The position numbers were made by a program, and so were the translations under genes. This document shows, piece by piece, positions 7,406 to 16,483 of a stretch of DNA of 64,000 nt (within the stretch, counting starts at the first letter, position 1; every line of letters starts with the position of its first letter). Below the pieces are notes generated by a model. That model ran no database searches, was not told the origin of the DNA, and was given only the letters and a program-made list of their open reading frames with translations. The DNA is from Anoxybacteroides tepidamans. GTDB taxonomy: Bacteria > Bacillota > Bacilli > Bacillales > Anoxybacillaceae. The DNA lies in the NCBI RefSeq assembly GCF_014201465.1, contig NZ_JACHEP010000001.1:414833-478832 (forward strand). The letters run 5' to 3'.

Positions 7406-8005
7406 ATGGTGTTAAACTATCCGGGGGGAAAACGATTCAAAGTGAAGGAAGATCACGAACGTATCCATCGCTTTCATCCGAATTACGGAAACCGTGGAAT
7501 GACGTTAGAAGAAGACTTAAATGCAACGAATGAATATTACCGCGAACACGGCATTGCGGTCATTCATAAAAAGCCGACGCCGATTCAAATCGTCCGCGTC
7601 GACTATCCGAAACGAAGCGCCGCTGTCATTAAAGAGGCGTATTTTAAACAAACGTCAACGACCGACTATAACGGCGTATACCGTGGCAAATACATCGATT
7701 TCGAAGCGAAAGAAACGCAAAGCACGACATCATTTCCTTTGAAAAATTTTCATGAGCATCAAATTCAGCATATGAAACAAGTGATCGAACACGGGGGAAT
7801 TTGTTTTGTCATTTTGCGCTTTTCCTCTCTTGATGAAGTATATTTATTAGACGCTTCGCATTTACTTATTTTCTGGGAGCGTCAGCAATCCGGGGGGCGA
7901 AAATCGATGACAAAACAAGAAATCGAACGATACGGCCATTACATTTCACTTGGCTACCAACCGCGAATTGATTATATTAAAGTAGTAGAATCCATCTACT
8001 TTTAA
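7406..8005 (+). CDS. recU: Holliday junction resolvase RecU
   Basis: RecU resolves Holliday junctions in recombination repair and chromosome segregation. The 199-residue protein has the family signatures [23 protein letters not shown] and [14 protein letters not shown]. The nuclease core [13 protein letters not shown] supplies the catalytic Asp, Glu and Lys of the PD-(D/E)xK fold, and the end is [14 protein letters not shown]. The ATG at 7406 has AAGGAGATGAGG just upstream. ponA starts 17 bp after the stop, the conserved recU-ponA operon. Confidence 0.97.
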   Translation: MVLNYPGGKRFKVKEDHERIHRFHPNYGNRGMTLEEDLNATNEYYREHGIAVIHKKPTPIQIVRVDYPKRSAAVIKEAYFKQTSTTDYNGVYRGKYIDFEAKETQSTTSFPLKNFHEHQIQHMKQVIEHGGICFVILRFSSLDEVYLLDASHLLIFWERQQSGGRKSMTKQEIERYGHYISLGYQPRIDYIKVVESIYF

Positions 8006-8022
8006 AGAAAGGTAGGATTTTT

Positions 8023-10683
8023 ATGTCTGGTGACTATCGTTCTCGCGCAGAACGGAAACAAGCAGCGAAACAAGCAAAACCTAAAAAAGCAAAAAAGCGA
8101 AAAACGAGTTCTTTTTTTAAAATGATCGCACTTACTCTTGTGATATTGATGATGATTGGCGTGATCAGTGGAATCGCTGTGTTCGCCTACTTTGTCAAAG
8201 GCGCTCCACCGCTTGATGAAACAAAAATTAAAGACCCGTTATCATCTACCGTTTATGATATGAATGGTCGTAAAATTGCCGAGTTAGGCGGGCAAAAACG
8301 AACGTATATTTCTTACTCAGACATTCCGAAAATGCTTGAGCAGGCTGTACTAGCGACCGAAGATGCCCGTTTTTACCAGCATCATGGCATCGATTTTATT
8401 CGCCTTGGCGGAGCGATTGTCGCTAACTTCAGAGAAGGGTTCGGAGCGGAAGGTGGAAGTACAATCACCCAACAAGTAGTAAAACTCACCTTCTTATCGC
8501 GTGAAAAAACGCTGAAGCGGAAAGTACAAGAATTATGGCTCGCACTTCGCCTTGAACAAAAATATTCAAAACATGAAATTTTAGAGATGTATTTAAATAA
8601 AGTTTATTACTCTAATAACGTGTATGGTGTTGCCAAAGCAGCTGAATTTTATTTTGGAAAAACGAATTTAAAAGACTTAACGCTTCCAGAAGCAGCGCTA
8701 CTTGCTGGAATGCCGCAAAGCCCAAATAACTATAACCCATATGAATACCCAGAAGCAGCGAAGAAACGACGCGATCTCGTCTTATCGCTAATGGAAAAGC
8801 ACGGTTTTATTACAAAAGAAGAAGCGGAAAAAGCGAAAAAAGTGACCATTCAATCGATGTTAGTGGACCGGAAAAAACATAACGGATCGTCGTCTATCCC
8901 ATACGATTCATTTATCGATGAAGTCATTAAAGAAGTGACAGATCAAGCAAATGTCAACGTGTATGAAGACGGGTTAAAAATTTATACGACGCTTGATCCA
9001 GATGCGCAAAGCTACGTCGAAGATTTACTAAATTCAAACGAGCTATTTACGGATAAAAAAGATTTGCAAGCGGCGATCGCTTTGATCGACACAAAAACGG
9101 GCGAAATTCGTGCGCTTGGCGGCGGACGGAATCAAGACGGTGTTACATTCGGCTTTAACTATGCAACACAGCGTGTCGGACAGCCGGGCTCGACGATCAA
9201 ACCGATCTTAGATTATGGGCCAGCAATTGAGTATTTACAATGGTCGACCGCTCATCAACTCGTGGACGAACCGTATCAATATTCAAACGGAACGCCAATT
9301 AAAAACTGGAACGGTACGTACGAAGGCCCGATGACGATGCGAATGGCGCTCGCGAGATCGCGCAACATTCCGGCGTTAAAAGCATTGCAAGCGGTCGGAT
9401 TAAATCGCGCGAAACAATTTGCCAACAAGCTCGGCATGGGTTTTGACAACATTTATGAGTCTTACGCCGTTGGCGGTCTTGAAAAAGGCGTATCACCATT
9501 GCAAATGGCCGGTGCATATAGCGCCTTTGGCAACAATGGAGTGTACATTAAACCACATGCCGTGACGAAAATCGTCTTCCCGGACAATACCGAAATGGAT
9601 TTAACACCAAAACCGAAAGTGGCGATGAAAGATTATACGGCTTATATGATTACGGATATGTTAAAATCGGTTGTTCAATACGGTACTGGTACGCTTGCGA
9701 ACGTTCCAGGCTTGCATGTAGCCGGAAAAACAGGGACGACAAACTATCCGGAAGATGTGGCACGCAAGTACGGCCTTCCTAGCAATGCCGTACCGGACAG
9801 CTGGTTTGTCGGTTATACGCCAAATTACACCGCAGCCGTATGGACCGGCTTCAGCAAGCGAAGCAGCACAGCAAATTTATCCGTATATGAACAAAAACTG
9901 CCGCGTTTATTGTTCAAAAAAGTGATAGCGCATGTCGACGACGGCGGAAAAGATTTTCCAATGCCAAAAAGCGTCGTGAAGCTGCCGATTAAAAAAGGAT
10001 CCAATCCGCCGCAACTCGCTGGAAAATATACGCCAAAAGACGAAATTGTCTACGAATGTTTCGTCAGAGGAAGCGAGCCGACCGAAACCGCAAAAGACGA
10101 ACAGCCGCCGGCGCCGACAAATATACAAGCAACATACGATCAAATAGCCGATGCCATTTCGCTTTCTTGGAAATATGGTAGCGACATCGAAAACGTGGCG
10201 TTTGAAGTACGCATGAAAAACGACAAAGGCGAGGTGAACGTTCTTTCAACGACCGATTTGTCATTAACAATCAGCCATCCAACCTCTGGGGCTCTTTACA
10301 CGTTTGAAGTGTATACCGTAAGCAAAGACGGACAAGTAAAAAGCGAGCCGGCGACAACCACCTTGCAAGTACCAAGCAGCGAGCAAAGCGAACCACAAAC
10401 GCCAACGTCCGACCAAAATGGAAACAATAACAGTGGGACGCCGAACGGAACAAACGATAGCAATAATAACGGAAACAATGAACAAAATAACAGCGGCGAC
10501 AATTCCGATAATAACACGACACCAACGCCGCCGGCGCCAAACCCAACGAATCCGCCGGCGCCAAACAACGGCGCCGGAAACGGTTCAACAGGAACGAACT
10601 CAACAAACAGCCTAAGGAATGCAACGAAAACTAATTCGCTCAAAAAAATCGGCGCCGGATCCACCACTCTTTCCGTCCCATAA
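8023..10683 (+). CDS. ponA: Class A penicillin-binding protein PonA
   Basis: This is a bifunctional peptidoglycan glycosyltransferase/transpeptidase of 886 residues. A Lys/Arg-rich cytoplasmic tail (1-34) precedes one membrane anchor (about 35-57). The GT51 domain has the catalytic Glu in ATEDARFY and GGSTITQQ. The transpeptidase domain has the active Ser in GSTIKPI (near 390), SRN and KTGTTN. A fibronectin-III-like module follows near 685-785, then an Asn/Pro/Gly-rich low-complexity tail to the end, as in B. subtilis PBP1. It is co-transcribed with recU. Confidence 0.97.
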   Translation: MSGDYRSRAERKQAAKQAKPKKAKKRKTSSFFKMIALTLVILMMIGVISGIAVFAYFVKGAPPLDETKIKDPLSSTVYDMNGRKIAELGGQKRTYISYSDIPKMLEQAVLATEDARFYQHHGIDFIRLGGAIVANFREGFGAEGGSTITQQVVKLTFLSREKTLKRKVQELWLALRLEQKYSKHEILEMYLNKVYYSNNVYGVAKAAEFYFGKTNLKDLTLPEAALLAGMPQSPNNYNPYEYPEAAKKRRDLVLSLMEKHGFITKEEAEKAKKVTIQSMLVDRKKHNGSSSIPYDSFIDEVIKEVTDQANVNVYEDGLKIYTTLDPDAQSYVEDLLNSNELFTDKKDLQAAIALIDTKTGEIRALGGGRNQDGVTFGFNYATQRVGQPGSTIKPILDYGPAIEYLQWSTAHQLVDEPYQYSNGTPIKNWNGTYEGPMTMRMALARSRNIPALKALQAVGLNRAKQFANKLGMGFDNIYESYAVGGLEKGVSPLQMAGAYSAFGNNGVYIKPHAVTKIVFPDNTEMDLTPKPKVAMKDYTAYMITDMLKSVVQYGTGTLANVPGLHVAGKTGTTNYPEDVARKYGLPSNAVPDSWFVGYTPNYTAAVWTGFSKRSSTANLSVYEQKLPRLLFKKVIAHVDDGGKDFPMPKSVVKLPIKKGSNPPQLAGKYTPKDEIVYECFVRGSEPTETAKDEQPPAPTNIQATYDQIADAISLSWKYGSDIENVAFEVRMKNDKGEVNVLSTTDLSLTISHPTSGALYTFEVYTVSKDGQVKSEPATTTLQVPSSEQSEPQTPTSDQNGNNNSGTPNGTNDSNNNGNNEQNNSGDNSDNNTTPTPPAPNPTNPPAPNNGAGNGSTGTNSTNSLRNATKTNSLKKIGAGSTTLSVP

Positions 10684-10686
10684 ACT

Positions 10687-10721
10687 AAAAGGGATGTCTC
10701 AATGAGAAGACATCCCTTTTT
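10687..10721. terminator. Terminator of recU-ponA, shared with ypoC
   Basis: AAAAGGGATGTCT pairs with AGACATCCCTTTT across a short loop, with a T-run after. The convergent ypoC stop lies inside it. Confidence 0.85.
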
Positions 10722-11217
10722 TCATCATGGCTAGCTGTTTGTAAAAAAGTTTTGTCACTTCCTCAAACAATTCGCTTAACTGAATAAATGAATGGTACAC
10801 ATCACAGCGGGAGAAAATGAATTGAAGTCGTTCAACGCAATTGATTGGCTTCAACGCTAGCGCTTCGATTTCTTTTTCCCAAGTGCGCACGTTTTGCGTC
10901 CTCTTTCCGTTCAGCCAAAATAAGCACACAATCAAATATGACAATCCACGAATCATCGGCTCCCGTGCCGCAGCTCGGTTTCTTTTCGCAAAGCATGCTT
11001 CGAGCTGTTCTTTTTCGTCGTTCCATAACTCGAGCACCGCCGGAATTGACTGTTCGATCTGTTCCCACGGTAGAGGGGTACTGCTGACGATATCGTAATA
11101 AAAATACACTGTTTTCATTTGATATGGAAATGGTACATCGCTCGTTTTTTCAATTGTATCCCCTTCGCGAAAAAAGGGTGGATGAACGAATTCAGTCGGT
11201 ACTCGCAACGCTCTCAC
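10699..11217 (-). CDS. ypoC: YpoC family protein
   Basis: The gene is the conserved partner downstream of nth in Bacillaceae and encodes about 172 residues. Notable segments are PFPYQMKTVYFYYDI, the hydrophobic GLSYLIVCLFWLNGK and a helical C-terminus. Start is GTG (11217) or the TTG 9 nt later; both lie inside the 3' end of nth, which supplies the RBS (GGGGTGAG), so translation is coupled. Function unknown. Confidence 0.8.
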   Translation of the reverse strand: MRALRVPTEFVHPPFFREGDTIEKTSDVPFPYQMKTVYFYYDIVSSTPLPWEQIEQSIPAVLELWNDEKEQLEACFAKRNRAAAREPMIRGLSYLIVCLFWLNGKRTQNVRTWEKEIEALALKPINCVERLQFIFSRCDVYHSFIQLSELFEEVTKLFYKQLAMMKKGMSSH

Positions 11218-11863
11218 CCCGTTGTTTCATTCGTTTTTTCCCTTCACGGCACAAATCGAGAAGCGGGCAAACGTCGCATTTCGGCGCTTGCGCTTTACAA
11301 TGATAGCGCCCGAAAAAAATCATGCGGTGATGCGTAATTGACCATTCTTCTTTCGGAATTTTCCGCATGAGCGTTTCCTCAACTTCCAACACGGAATCTT
11401 TCCAGCGGCAAAAGCCGAGACGCTTACTGACCCGTTCGACGTGCGTATCTACGGCAATCGCCGGAACGCCAAATGCGACCGATACGACGACATTTGCTGT
11501 TTTGCGGCCGACACCCGGCAATTTCATCAGTTCATCGCGGTCGTTCGGCACTTGTCCGTTATATTGTTCGATTAACATCGCACATAACTTTTGGATGTTT
11601 TTCGCCTTATTTCGGTACAGCCCGATCGAGCGGATATCTTGCTGGAGTTCTTCGAGCGGAACGGATACATAGTCTTCTGGTGTTTTATATTTTTCGAACA
11701 GCTGCTTCGTGACTTTATTGACGAGCGCATCGGTGCATTGTGCCGATAAAACAACGGCAATTAGCAGTTCAAACGGGTTGCGGTGCACAAGCTCGCAATG
11801 AGCGGCAGGAAACATTTCTCCCATTTTATCTAAACATTCACGAATTTGTTGGCGAGTAAGCAA
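11192..11863 (-). CDS. nth: Endonuclease III
   Basis: Nth is a DNA glycosylase/AP lyase that removes oxidised pyrimidines. The 223-residue protein has the helix-hairpin-helix LPGVGRKTANVV with the catalytic Lys in VVLSAQCTDALVNKVT-type context and the Asp in AVDTHVERVSKRLG. The four-Cys iron-sulfur loop is at the C-terminus (CKAQAPKCDVCPLLDLC). The start is a TTG at 11863 with GGGGG 6 nt upstream. It follows dnaD after 53 bp containing a hairpin, and overlaps ypoC. Confidence 0.95.
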   Translation of the reverse strand: MLTRQQIRECLDKMGEMFPAAHCELVHRNPFELLIAVVLSAQCTDALVNKVTKQLFEKYKTPEDYVSVPLEELQQDIRSIGLYRNKAKNIQKLCAMLIEQYNGQVPNDRDELMKLPGVGRKTANVVVSVAFGVPAIAVDTHVERVSKRLGFCRWKDSVLEVEETLMRKIPKEEWSITHHRMIFFGRYHCKAQAPKCDVCPLLDLCREGKKRMKQRGESVASTD

Positions 11864-11891
11864 ACGAATCCCCCTTTCATTTCATGCATAG

Positions 11892-11915
11892 AAAAACGAG
11901 AGACAACGCCTCTCG
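11892..11915 (-). terminator. Hairpin between dnaD and nth
   Basis: CGAGAG (11910-11915, read on the minus strand) pairs with CTCTCG (11897-11902) and is followed by TTTTT. It is probably a weak terminator or attenuator reducing nth-ypoC expression. Confidence 0.5.
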
Positions 11916-11916
11916 C

Positions 11917-12618
11917 TTACGACTCGAGCCAATTATAAAACGTAACCGTTTGCTTGTATTCCGTTTGTGATGCCGGTGCTTGTTTCAGCTGATGCTTGCG
12001 AAATTTTTTGCCATAATCTTTCGCCTGCTCAATCGTGCGGATTCCGTTCTTTTTCCATTCGAATAAAATGCGGTCGATGTAGCGGAAGTTTAATTTTCCT
12101 GACAACACTGCTTCACGGAGCGCCGCCTTAATGATCGCTGGCTCGTGTTCATCTTGGTCGACCCACATCGTTAGCGTCTCGCATTCAAACGGCGAAAGCG
12201 GACGCCCAAATTCTTGTTCAAACATCGTATACAAACTTTGTTCCTCCTCTTGCCGCTCCATTCGCTCTTCATTCGCCGATTGAACAAACAAGTAATACAC
12301 AAGCTTTTCCCAAAGCGGCTTGAGCGAATATTTTTCAATGCGAACCGCTTGTTCGTCCACCTGTTCTTCAATCGAAACAAATCCCTTTTGCAACAGCTTC
12401 CGCAACGTTTCCATGCATTGCGACGGCGTTAACGTCATTTTTTCTGCGAGCTCCGCCGGAGTCGGAAACCAAATCCCTTCTTCAATAAATGAATGAAGAT
12501 GCAAAAGCAACATAAACTCTACTTCCGTTAAGCCGAGACGCTTATAATGATGTAAAAGCAATTTCGGAATCGCAACGCTTCCTTGGGCCAGCCATTCTGC
12601 CATTTTTCCTTTATCCAT
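11917..12618 (-). CDS. dnaD: Primosomal protein DnaD
   Basis: DnaD acts with DnaB, DnaI and PriA to load helicase at oriC and stalled forks. The 233-residue protein has an N-terminal winged-helix domain (GLTEVEFMLLLHLHSF ... MTLTPSQCMETLRKLLQKGFVSI) and the C-terminal DnaD domain with FEQEFGRPLSPFECETL ... IIKAALREAV and the YIDRILFEWKKNGI motif. The start is the ATG at 12618 following GAGGTGTG. It is part of the asnS-dnaD-nth-ypoC series. Confidence 0.95.
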   Translation of the reverse strand: MDKGKMAEWLAQGSVAIPKLLLHHYKRLGLTEVEFMLLLHLHSFIEEGIWFPTPAELAEKMTLTPSQCMETLRKLLQKGFVSIEEQVDEQAVRIEKYSLKPLWEKLVYYLFVQSANEERMERQEEEQSLYTMFEQEFGRPLSPFECETLTMWVDQDEHEPAIIKAALREAVLSGKLNFRYIDRILFEWKKNGIRTIEQAKDYGKKFRKHQLKQAPASQTEYKQTVTFYNWLES

Positions 12619-12654
12619 CGGAACACACCTCAATTTATAGTATAGCACAACCAA

Positions 12655-12683
12655 GATAAGAAAACCCCCGAAAAATAGGGGGA
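12655..12683 (-). terminator. Terminator between asnS and dnaD
   Basis: On the minus strand CCCCC, an 8-nt loop and GGGGG (12665-12682) are followed by TTTT. Confidence 0.75.
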
Positions 12684-12699
12684 TGAAAAATATTTGGCA

Positions 12700-12846
12700 A
12701 AATTGGAGCGCCCTCAGCTTTTCTTTATTGTCTAGCTCCGGCGACTAGCTCGCTTGTGTGAAATAGCCTTCTCCCTCTGGGGCAACCTCCCTGCGGCCGA
12801 AGAGCGTTTCACTTCAAAAGCTGTACACGCGCCGCCTCTGCTTTTC
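12700..12846. repeat. Bacillaceae dispersed intergenic repeat (bcr-like)
   Basis: This G+C-rich non-coding segment carries blocks I recognise from interspersed repeats of Bacillus/Geobacillus genomes: GTCTAGCTCCGGCG at one end and AAAAGCAGAGGCGGCG (minus strand) at the other. Internal pairings include CAGCTTTT (12715-12722) with AAAAGCTG (12816-12823), and GTGAAA (12758-12763) with TTTCAC (12807-12812), giving one long folded structure. It fills the 3' region of asnS. A short relative begins near 62921. Confidence 0.55.
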
Positions 12847-14139
12847 TTATGGATAAAGGCGATTTAACAAGCGCGGGAATGGGATTGTTTCGCGAACGTG
12901 TTCAACGCCGCAAATCCAAGCGACGGTGCGCTCCAATCCTAATCCGAATCCAGAATGTGGAACAGAACCGTATTGGCGCAATTCTAAATACCATTTATAC
13001 GCATCAAGCGGCAAATTGTGTTCTTCCAAGCGTTGTTTTAGCAGTTCGTAATCGTGGATGCGCTCAGAGCCGCCAATAATTTCGCCATATCCTTCCGGCG
13101 CAATTAAGTCAGCGCAAAGCACAACATTCGGACGGTTCGGATCTGGCTGCATGTAAAACGGCTTTAAGACGGTCGGATAGTGCGTAATAAACACCGGTTT
13201 GTCAAAGCTTTCGGCAATCGCCGTTTCATGCGGCGCTCCGAAATCATCGCCCCACTGGATGTCATCGAATCCTTTCTTGTGAAGAAGCTGAATCGCCTCA
13301 TCGTATGTGATGCGCGGAAATGGTGCTTGAATGTTCGCTAGTTTTGACGTATCGCGATCGAGCGTTTTTAATTCAAGCGAGCAGTTTTTCAAGACAGATT
13401 GAACGATATATGACACATATTGTTCTTGTACTTTTAAGTTGTCTTCAAACTCGTAAAACGCCATTTCTGGCTCGATCATCCAAAATTCGATTAAATGGCG
13501 GCGGGTTTTCGACTTTTCGGCACGGAACGTCGGACCAAACGAGAACACTTTGCCAAGCGCCATGGCCGCTGCTTCCATATAAAGCTGACCGCTTTGGGAA
13601 AGATACGCATCTTCATCGAAATATTTCGTATGGAACAATTCCGTCGTTCCTTCTGGTGCGCTGCCTGTTAAAATCGGCGGGTCGATTTTCACAAACCCAT
13701 TGTTGTTGAAAAATTCGTATGTCGCGCGAATGATTTCGTTGCGAATTTTCATGATCGCATGTTGGCGTTTCGAGCGCAGCCATAAATGGCGGTGATCCAT
13801 TAAAAATTCGACACCATGCTCTTTCGGCGTAATCGGATAATCAACGGCTTCATGAATGATTTCTAAATTCGTGACCGCGAGCTCATAACCGAACGGAGAA
13901 CGCTCATCAACACGAACCATCCCCGTTACATATAAAGACGTTTCTTGCGTCATTGATTTCGCGATTTTGAATACATCTTCCGATACTTGCGATTTTTCGA
14001 CGACTCCTTGAATGAAGCCTGTCCCGTCGCGCAATTGCAAAAAGGCGATCTTTCCGCTCGAGCGCTTATTCGCCAGCCAAGCGCCGATCGTCACCTCTTT
14101 CCCTACATATTTGCTTACTTCTGCAATCGTTGTCTTCAC
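12847..14139 (-). CDS. asnS: Asparaginyl-tRNA synthetase
   Basis: This is a class IIb aminoacyl-tRNA synthetase charging tRNA-Asn, 430 residues. An N-terminal OB fold ([24 protein letters not shown]) binds the anticodon. The catalytic domain follows with motif 2 ([23 protein letters not shown]) and motif 3 ([15 protein letters not shown]). The start is GTG at 14139, 8 nt after GGAGGG. No T-box leader is visible upstream; a plain promoter lies 50-80 bp away. In B. subtilis it follows aspB; here an island separates them. Confidence 0.97.
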   Translation of the reverse strand: MKTTIAEVSKYVGKEVTIGAWLANKRSSGKIAFLQLRDGTGFIQGVVEKSQVSEDVFKIAKSMTQETSLYVTGMVRVDERSPFGYELAVTNLEIIHEAVDYPITPKEHGVEFLMDHRHLWLRSKRQHAIMKIRNEIIRATYEFFNNNGFVKIDPPILTGSAPEGTTELFHTKYFDEDAYLSQSGQLYMEAAAMALGKVFSFGPTFRAEKSKTRRHLIEFWMIEPEMAFYEFEDNLKVQEQYVSYIVQSVLKNCSLELKTLDRDTSKLANIQAPFPRITYDEAIQLLHKKGFDDIQWGDDFGAPHETAIAESFDKPVFITHYPTVLKPFYMQPDPNRPNVVLCADLIAPEGYGEIIGGSERIHDYELLKQRLEEHNLPLDAYKWYLELRQYGSVPHSGFGLGLERTVAWICGVEHVRETIPFPRLLNRLYP

Positions 14140-14189
14140 CTGTAGGTCCCTCCAAAACTTGTTCGAAAAACTATGTATGCATAATTTAC

Positions 14190-14218
14190 ATTATACCTTT
14201 CGACAAAAAATCAAGCAA
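14190..14218 (-). promoter_or_regulatory. Vegetative promoter of asnS
   Basis: On the minus strand TTGCTT and TATAAT are 17 bp apart, about 50 bp before the asnS start. Confidence 0.6.
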
Positions 14219-14320
14219 GATGAAAGAAAAACGAAGGAGAGCGCCTAATTTTGCGCATGTAAAAATAGGTTTTATATTAGTTATTTGTCCGAAACATTTT
14301 TTCGGTCATTCTCATTTAAT

Positions 14321-14345
14321 ACAATAGGTGCGAAAGCATAAAATA
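14321..14345 (+). promoter_or_regulatory. Possible SigK-type promoter
   Basis: CATAAAATA (14337-14345) matches the SigK -10 pattern CATA-N3-TA. An AC lies 14 bp upstream, shorter than the usual 16. The gene start is 20 bp downstream, behind GGAAGG. Confidence 0.4.
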
Positions 14346-14365
14346 TATGAAAGGAAGGTAATATT

Positions 14366-14824
14366 ATGGCTTGCTTATGTAATGGAGGATTATTTCCTCG
14401 TTTGTTTAGCACACAATTTACAGCAGTTGCTAATAATGTCACTATCCCAACAACAGCTGGTACCACTACAGTGCTTACTCTTCCGCCGATCGCTACGCTT
14501 AGCAGTGATAAAGTGAAATTAGATTCCATGGTTGAATTAGCAATTGTATCGTTAACAGCTCTTAACATAACAAATGCTAGTTACGTTCTACAGCGATCTA
14601 CAAATGGAGGAGCATTCGTTGATTTGGCTCAGCTTGATATAGACTCTCCATTAACTGCTGCTGCTACAACTACTTTATATCCGAACCTTACTTGGGTAGA
14701 CATTCCAGGCGTTGGAACACAAATTTACCGTATCGTTATTGTAATTGGAACTTTACCTGTTGGTATTACTTCTATTACTGCAGAAACTCGCTCATTAAAC
14801 GCTCTTGTCGTTCGAGAAGCATAA
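14366..14824 (+). CDS. Beta-rich surface/exosporium-like protein
   Basis: The 152-residue protein begins with a Cys-containing tip (MACLCNGGLFP). It continues as Thr/Val/Ile-rich beta strands (VTIPTTAGTTTVLTLPPIATLSS, then VDIPGVGTQIYRIVIVIGTLPVG) with no signal peptide. The pattern resembles jelly-roll exosporium proteins such as the BclA tail and ExsF, but I cannot prove homology. AGGAAGG precedes the ATG; a SigK-like promoter and a terminator frame it. It belongs to an accessory island between asnS and aspB. Confidence 0.7.
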   Translation: MACLCNGGLFPRLFSTQFTAVANNVTIPTTAGTTTVLTLPPIATLSSDKVKLDSMVELAIVSLTALNITNASYVLQRSTNGGAFVDLAQLDIDSPLTAAATTTLYPNLTWVDIPGVGTQIYRIVIVIGTLPVGITSITAETRSLNALVVREA

Positions 14825-14833
14825 ATAAACAAC

Positions 14834-14872
14834 GGCTGACTCAAACAGTGCAGAATAGATATTGAGTCAGCC
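14834..14872 (+). terminator. Terminator of the beta-rich protein gene
   Basis: GGCTGACTCAA (14834-14844) pairs with TTGAGTCAGCC (14862-14872), followed by a T-rich tract. Confidence 0.75.
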
Positions 14873-15006
14873 TTCCTTAATTTATGATTTTACATTCACT
14901 AACGTTCAATTCATTCTACTATTCAGTTTTCCCATTCTTAGCAAATCCATCTCTCTCGGCATACTGTATACTTTCCCCCATCTAATTTTTTATCGGATCA
15001 TTTGAA

Positions 15007-15588
15007 TCACGCATGAATGACAATATTGTTTAAAGCCCGAATCCCATTTGTGAATTGTTTACAATAAAAAAACCCTTCCACCTTATAAGTCGTTTGTTCT
15101 TCTCTAATATCAAATTTTAGCTGAAAGTTGGAAAAAGATAATTTCTGTTTAGGTTCGATTTGTGAAATATGGACAGGCTTTAACCAAAATTCTCCTTTAT
15201 CCTCCACAATTTTATTCGCATCCTCATTCATATATTGCCACGATTCCATCACTAATGGATTCAAACGGCGATCATATTGCACATCTTCTCCAAGCTTTGC
15301 CGATAACATGGCACGTTCTTTTGGTGCCACTTTCAGACATATGAAAGGATTTTCAAGAGGAACCGCCCCGGCATTGTGAATGACAAAGTTACCGATGACA
15401 GTCCCCTTCCGCTCTGCGGTTTTCGGCAATAATAACGAATACGTAAAATAGGAAATGACATTTACATGATGAATATCTTTCTCCTGTTCTTTAGCGTTTT
15501 TTATTTCGTTCAATGTTTGCTTGATTGCCTGAATGTCATGCTCCAGCGCACGAATTTTTTTTTCCACTTGCAAAAGCAGATCGCTCAT
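15007..15588 (-). CDS. Coiled-coil plus beta-domain hypothetical protein
   Basis: The protein has 193 residues. An N-terminal coiled coil (MSDLLLQVEKKIRALEHDI ... IKNAKEQEK, about 1-40) precedes a beta-rich domain (FTYSLLLPKTAERKG, VIGNFVIHNAGAVPLENPFICLKV, KLSFSNFQLKFDI) and the end ALNNIVIHA. There is no signal peptide or membrane helix. The ATG at 15588 follows AAGGAGGG. I do not recognise the family. The layout of trimerising coil plus beta head suggests a structural or surface protein. It is downstream of the Cys-rich protein, with a terminator between them. Confidence 0.65.
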   Translation of the reverse strand: MSDLLLQVEKKIRALEHDIQAIKQTLNEIKNAKEQEKDIHHVNVISYFTYSLLLPKTAERKGTVIGNFVIHNAGAVPLENPFICLKVAPKERAMLSAKLGEDVQYDRRLNPLVMESWQYMNEDANKIVEDKGEFWLKPVHISQIEPKQKLSFSNFQLKFDIREEQTTYKVEGFFYCKQFTNGIRALNNIVIHA

Positions 15589-15639
15589 CTTTTCCCTCCT
15601 TGTGAAAATAAAGATTTCTTTCATGTTAATATGTATGAA

Positions 15640-15666
15640 AAAAAGAGGGCGAAATCCCTCTTTTTC
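15640..15666 (-). terminator. Terminator of the Cys-rich protein gene
   Basis: GAGGG and CCCTC (15645-15660) form a stem flanked by A- and T-runs. It sits just downstream of the stop at 15696. Confidence 0.7.
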
Positions 15667-15695
15667 AAAATGGTAGGAGTTGAAACTCGCTTATT

Positions 15696-16334
15696 TTACA
15701 TAATCGGAAAAACTGCTGGACATTGCGGCGGAAATACATCGACTGGACATTCTTCTTCGCAAATAACTTTTGGACGAGGTTGGCAAAACTTCGCAGCTAC
15801 TTCTAAAATGACTTCAAATGTTACGACAATACTTTGACAAACTCTTACAAAAACTGTCGCAGTAATGGTCCCATTTTCATTTAGTGTAAATGAACTCACT
15901 CGGCAACTGTTAAAAGCATTTTGTGTTTGATTACAACATACTGTTGTACCATCTGGTGCGCAAAGAATCACTTCTTCGCTTATTGTAATCAATGCTGGAT
16001 TACTTGATACAGTCACTTGTGCGCCAGCTGCGTTTGTGCCCGTCACTTCTAAAATAACTTGAATGGTTTTACTTAATGTAACAGCTTGAAGTGTAACGGC
16101 TTGATCTCCCACCATACATTCGATATCACGACGTAGACCGTCTTCCACACATTCTAATAGGGTCATGGAACAATTGACTTGTGAGATTGTTACACCAGTA
16201 AGAGCACCAGTAGGGAACGTGAATGTGATATCTCGTGTGAGTGACACAACATTTGTTGTCCAGTCGTATACTTTACAAACTTGAATACACTCAGGACTAA
16301 ACTCTTGGGCAAATTGCTCTAAATTGATTGCCAT
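15696..16334 (-). CDS. Cys-rich spore-surface-type protein
   Basis: The 212-residue protein has about 14 cysteines, beginning MAINLEQFAQEFSPECIQVCK and ending CQPRPKVICEEECPVDVFPPQCPAV. Between lie alternating beta strands (TFTFPTGALTGVTIS, IQVILEVTGTNAAGAQVTVSS, VVTFEVILEVAAKFC). It has no signal peptide. Cys-rich beta proteins of this style occur in spore crust, exosporium and appendages, but I assign no family. The ATG at 16334 follows AAAGGAG. A SigK-type promoter lies 38-64 bp upstream, supporting late mother-cell expression. Confidence 0.7.
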   Translation of the reverse strand: MAINLEQFAQEFSPECIQVCKVYDWTTNVVSLTRDITFTFPTGALTGVTISQVNCSMTLLECVEDGLRRDIECMVGDQAVTLQAVTLSKTIQVILEVTGTNAAGAQVTVSSNPALITISEEVILCAPDGTTVCCNQTQNAFNSCRVSSFTLNENGTITATVFVRVCQSIVVTFEVILEVAAKFCQPRPKVICEEECPVDVFPPQCPAVFPIM

Positions 16335-16371
16335 CGAGTAATCTCCTTTCATGAATTTTTTCAGGCTACTC

Positions 16372-16398
16372 TATACTATGTAAATGACTTACATGCGT
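16372..16398 (-). promoter_or_regulatory. Candidate SigK promoter of the Cys-rich gene
   Basis: On the minus strand AC (16398-16397), 16 bp, then CATAGTATA (16380-16372) fits the SigK consensus AC-N16-CATA-N3-TA. It lies about 40 bp before the ATG. Confidence 0.6.
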
Positions 16399-16483
16399 GA
16401 CAAAATGAGTGCCCAAAATTCCAACATATATAAATGCAATTTGGTACTTTAACGTTTTCGTCTTTTATGGAGTAATCGGTATG

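Noticed and set aside
10264-10667. Minus-strand frames opposite the ponA tail
   Set aside because: The Asn/Pro/Gly low-complexity region produces long Leu/Val/Cys-rich antisense frames with no coding signs.
14140-14365. T-box leader before asnS
   Set aside because: No T-box sequence or leader terminator; only a short promoter region is present.
14366-16334. Ena (DUF3992) endospore appendage genes
   Set aside because: Cys-tipped beta-rich style is similar, but I could not identify DUF3992 motifs by eye, so no family name is assigned.
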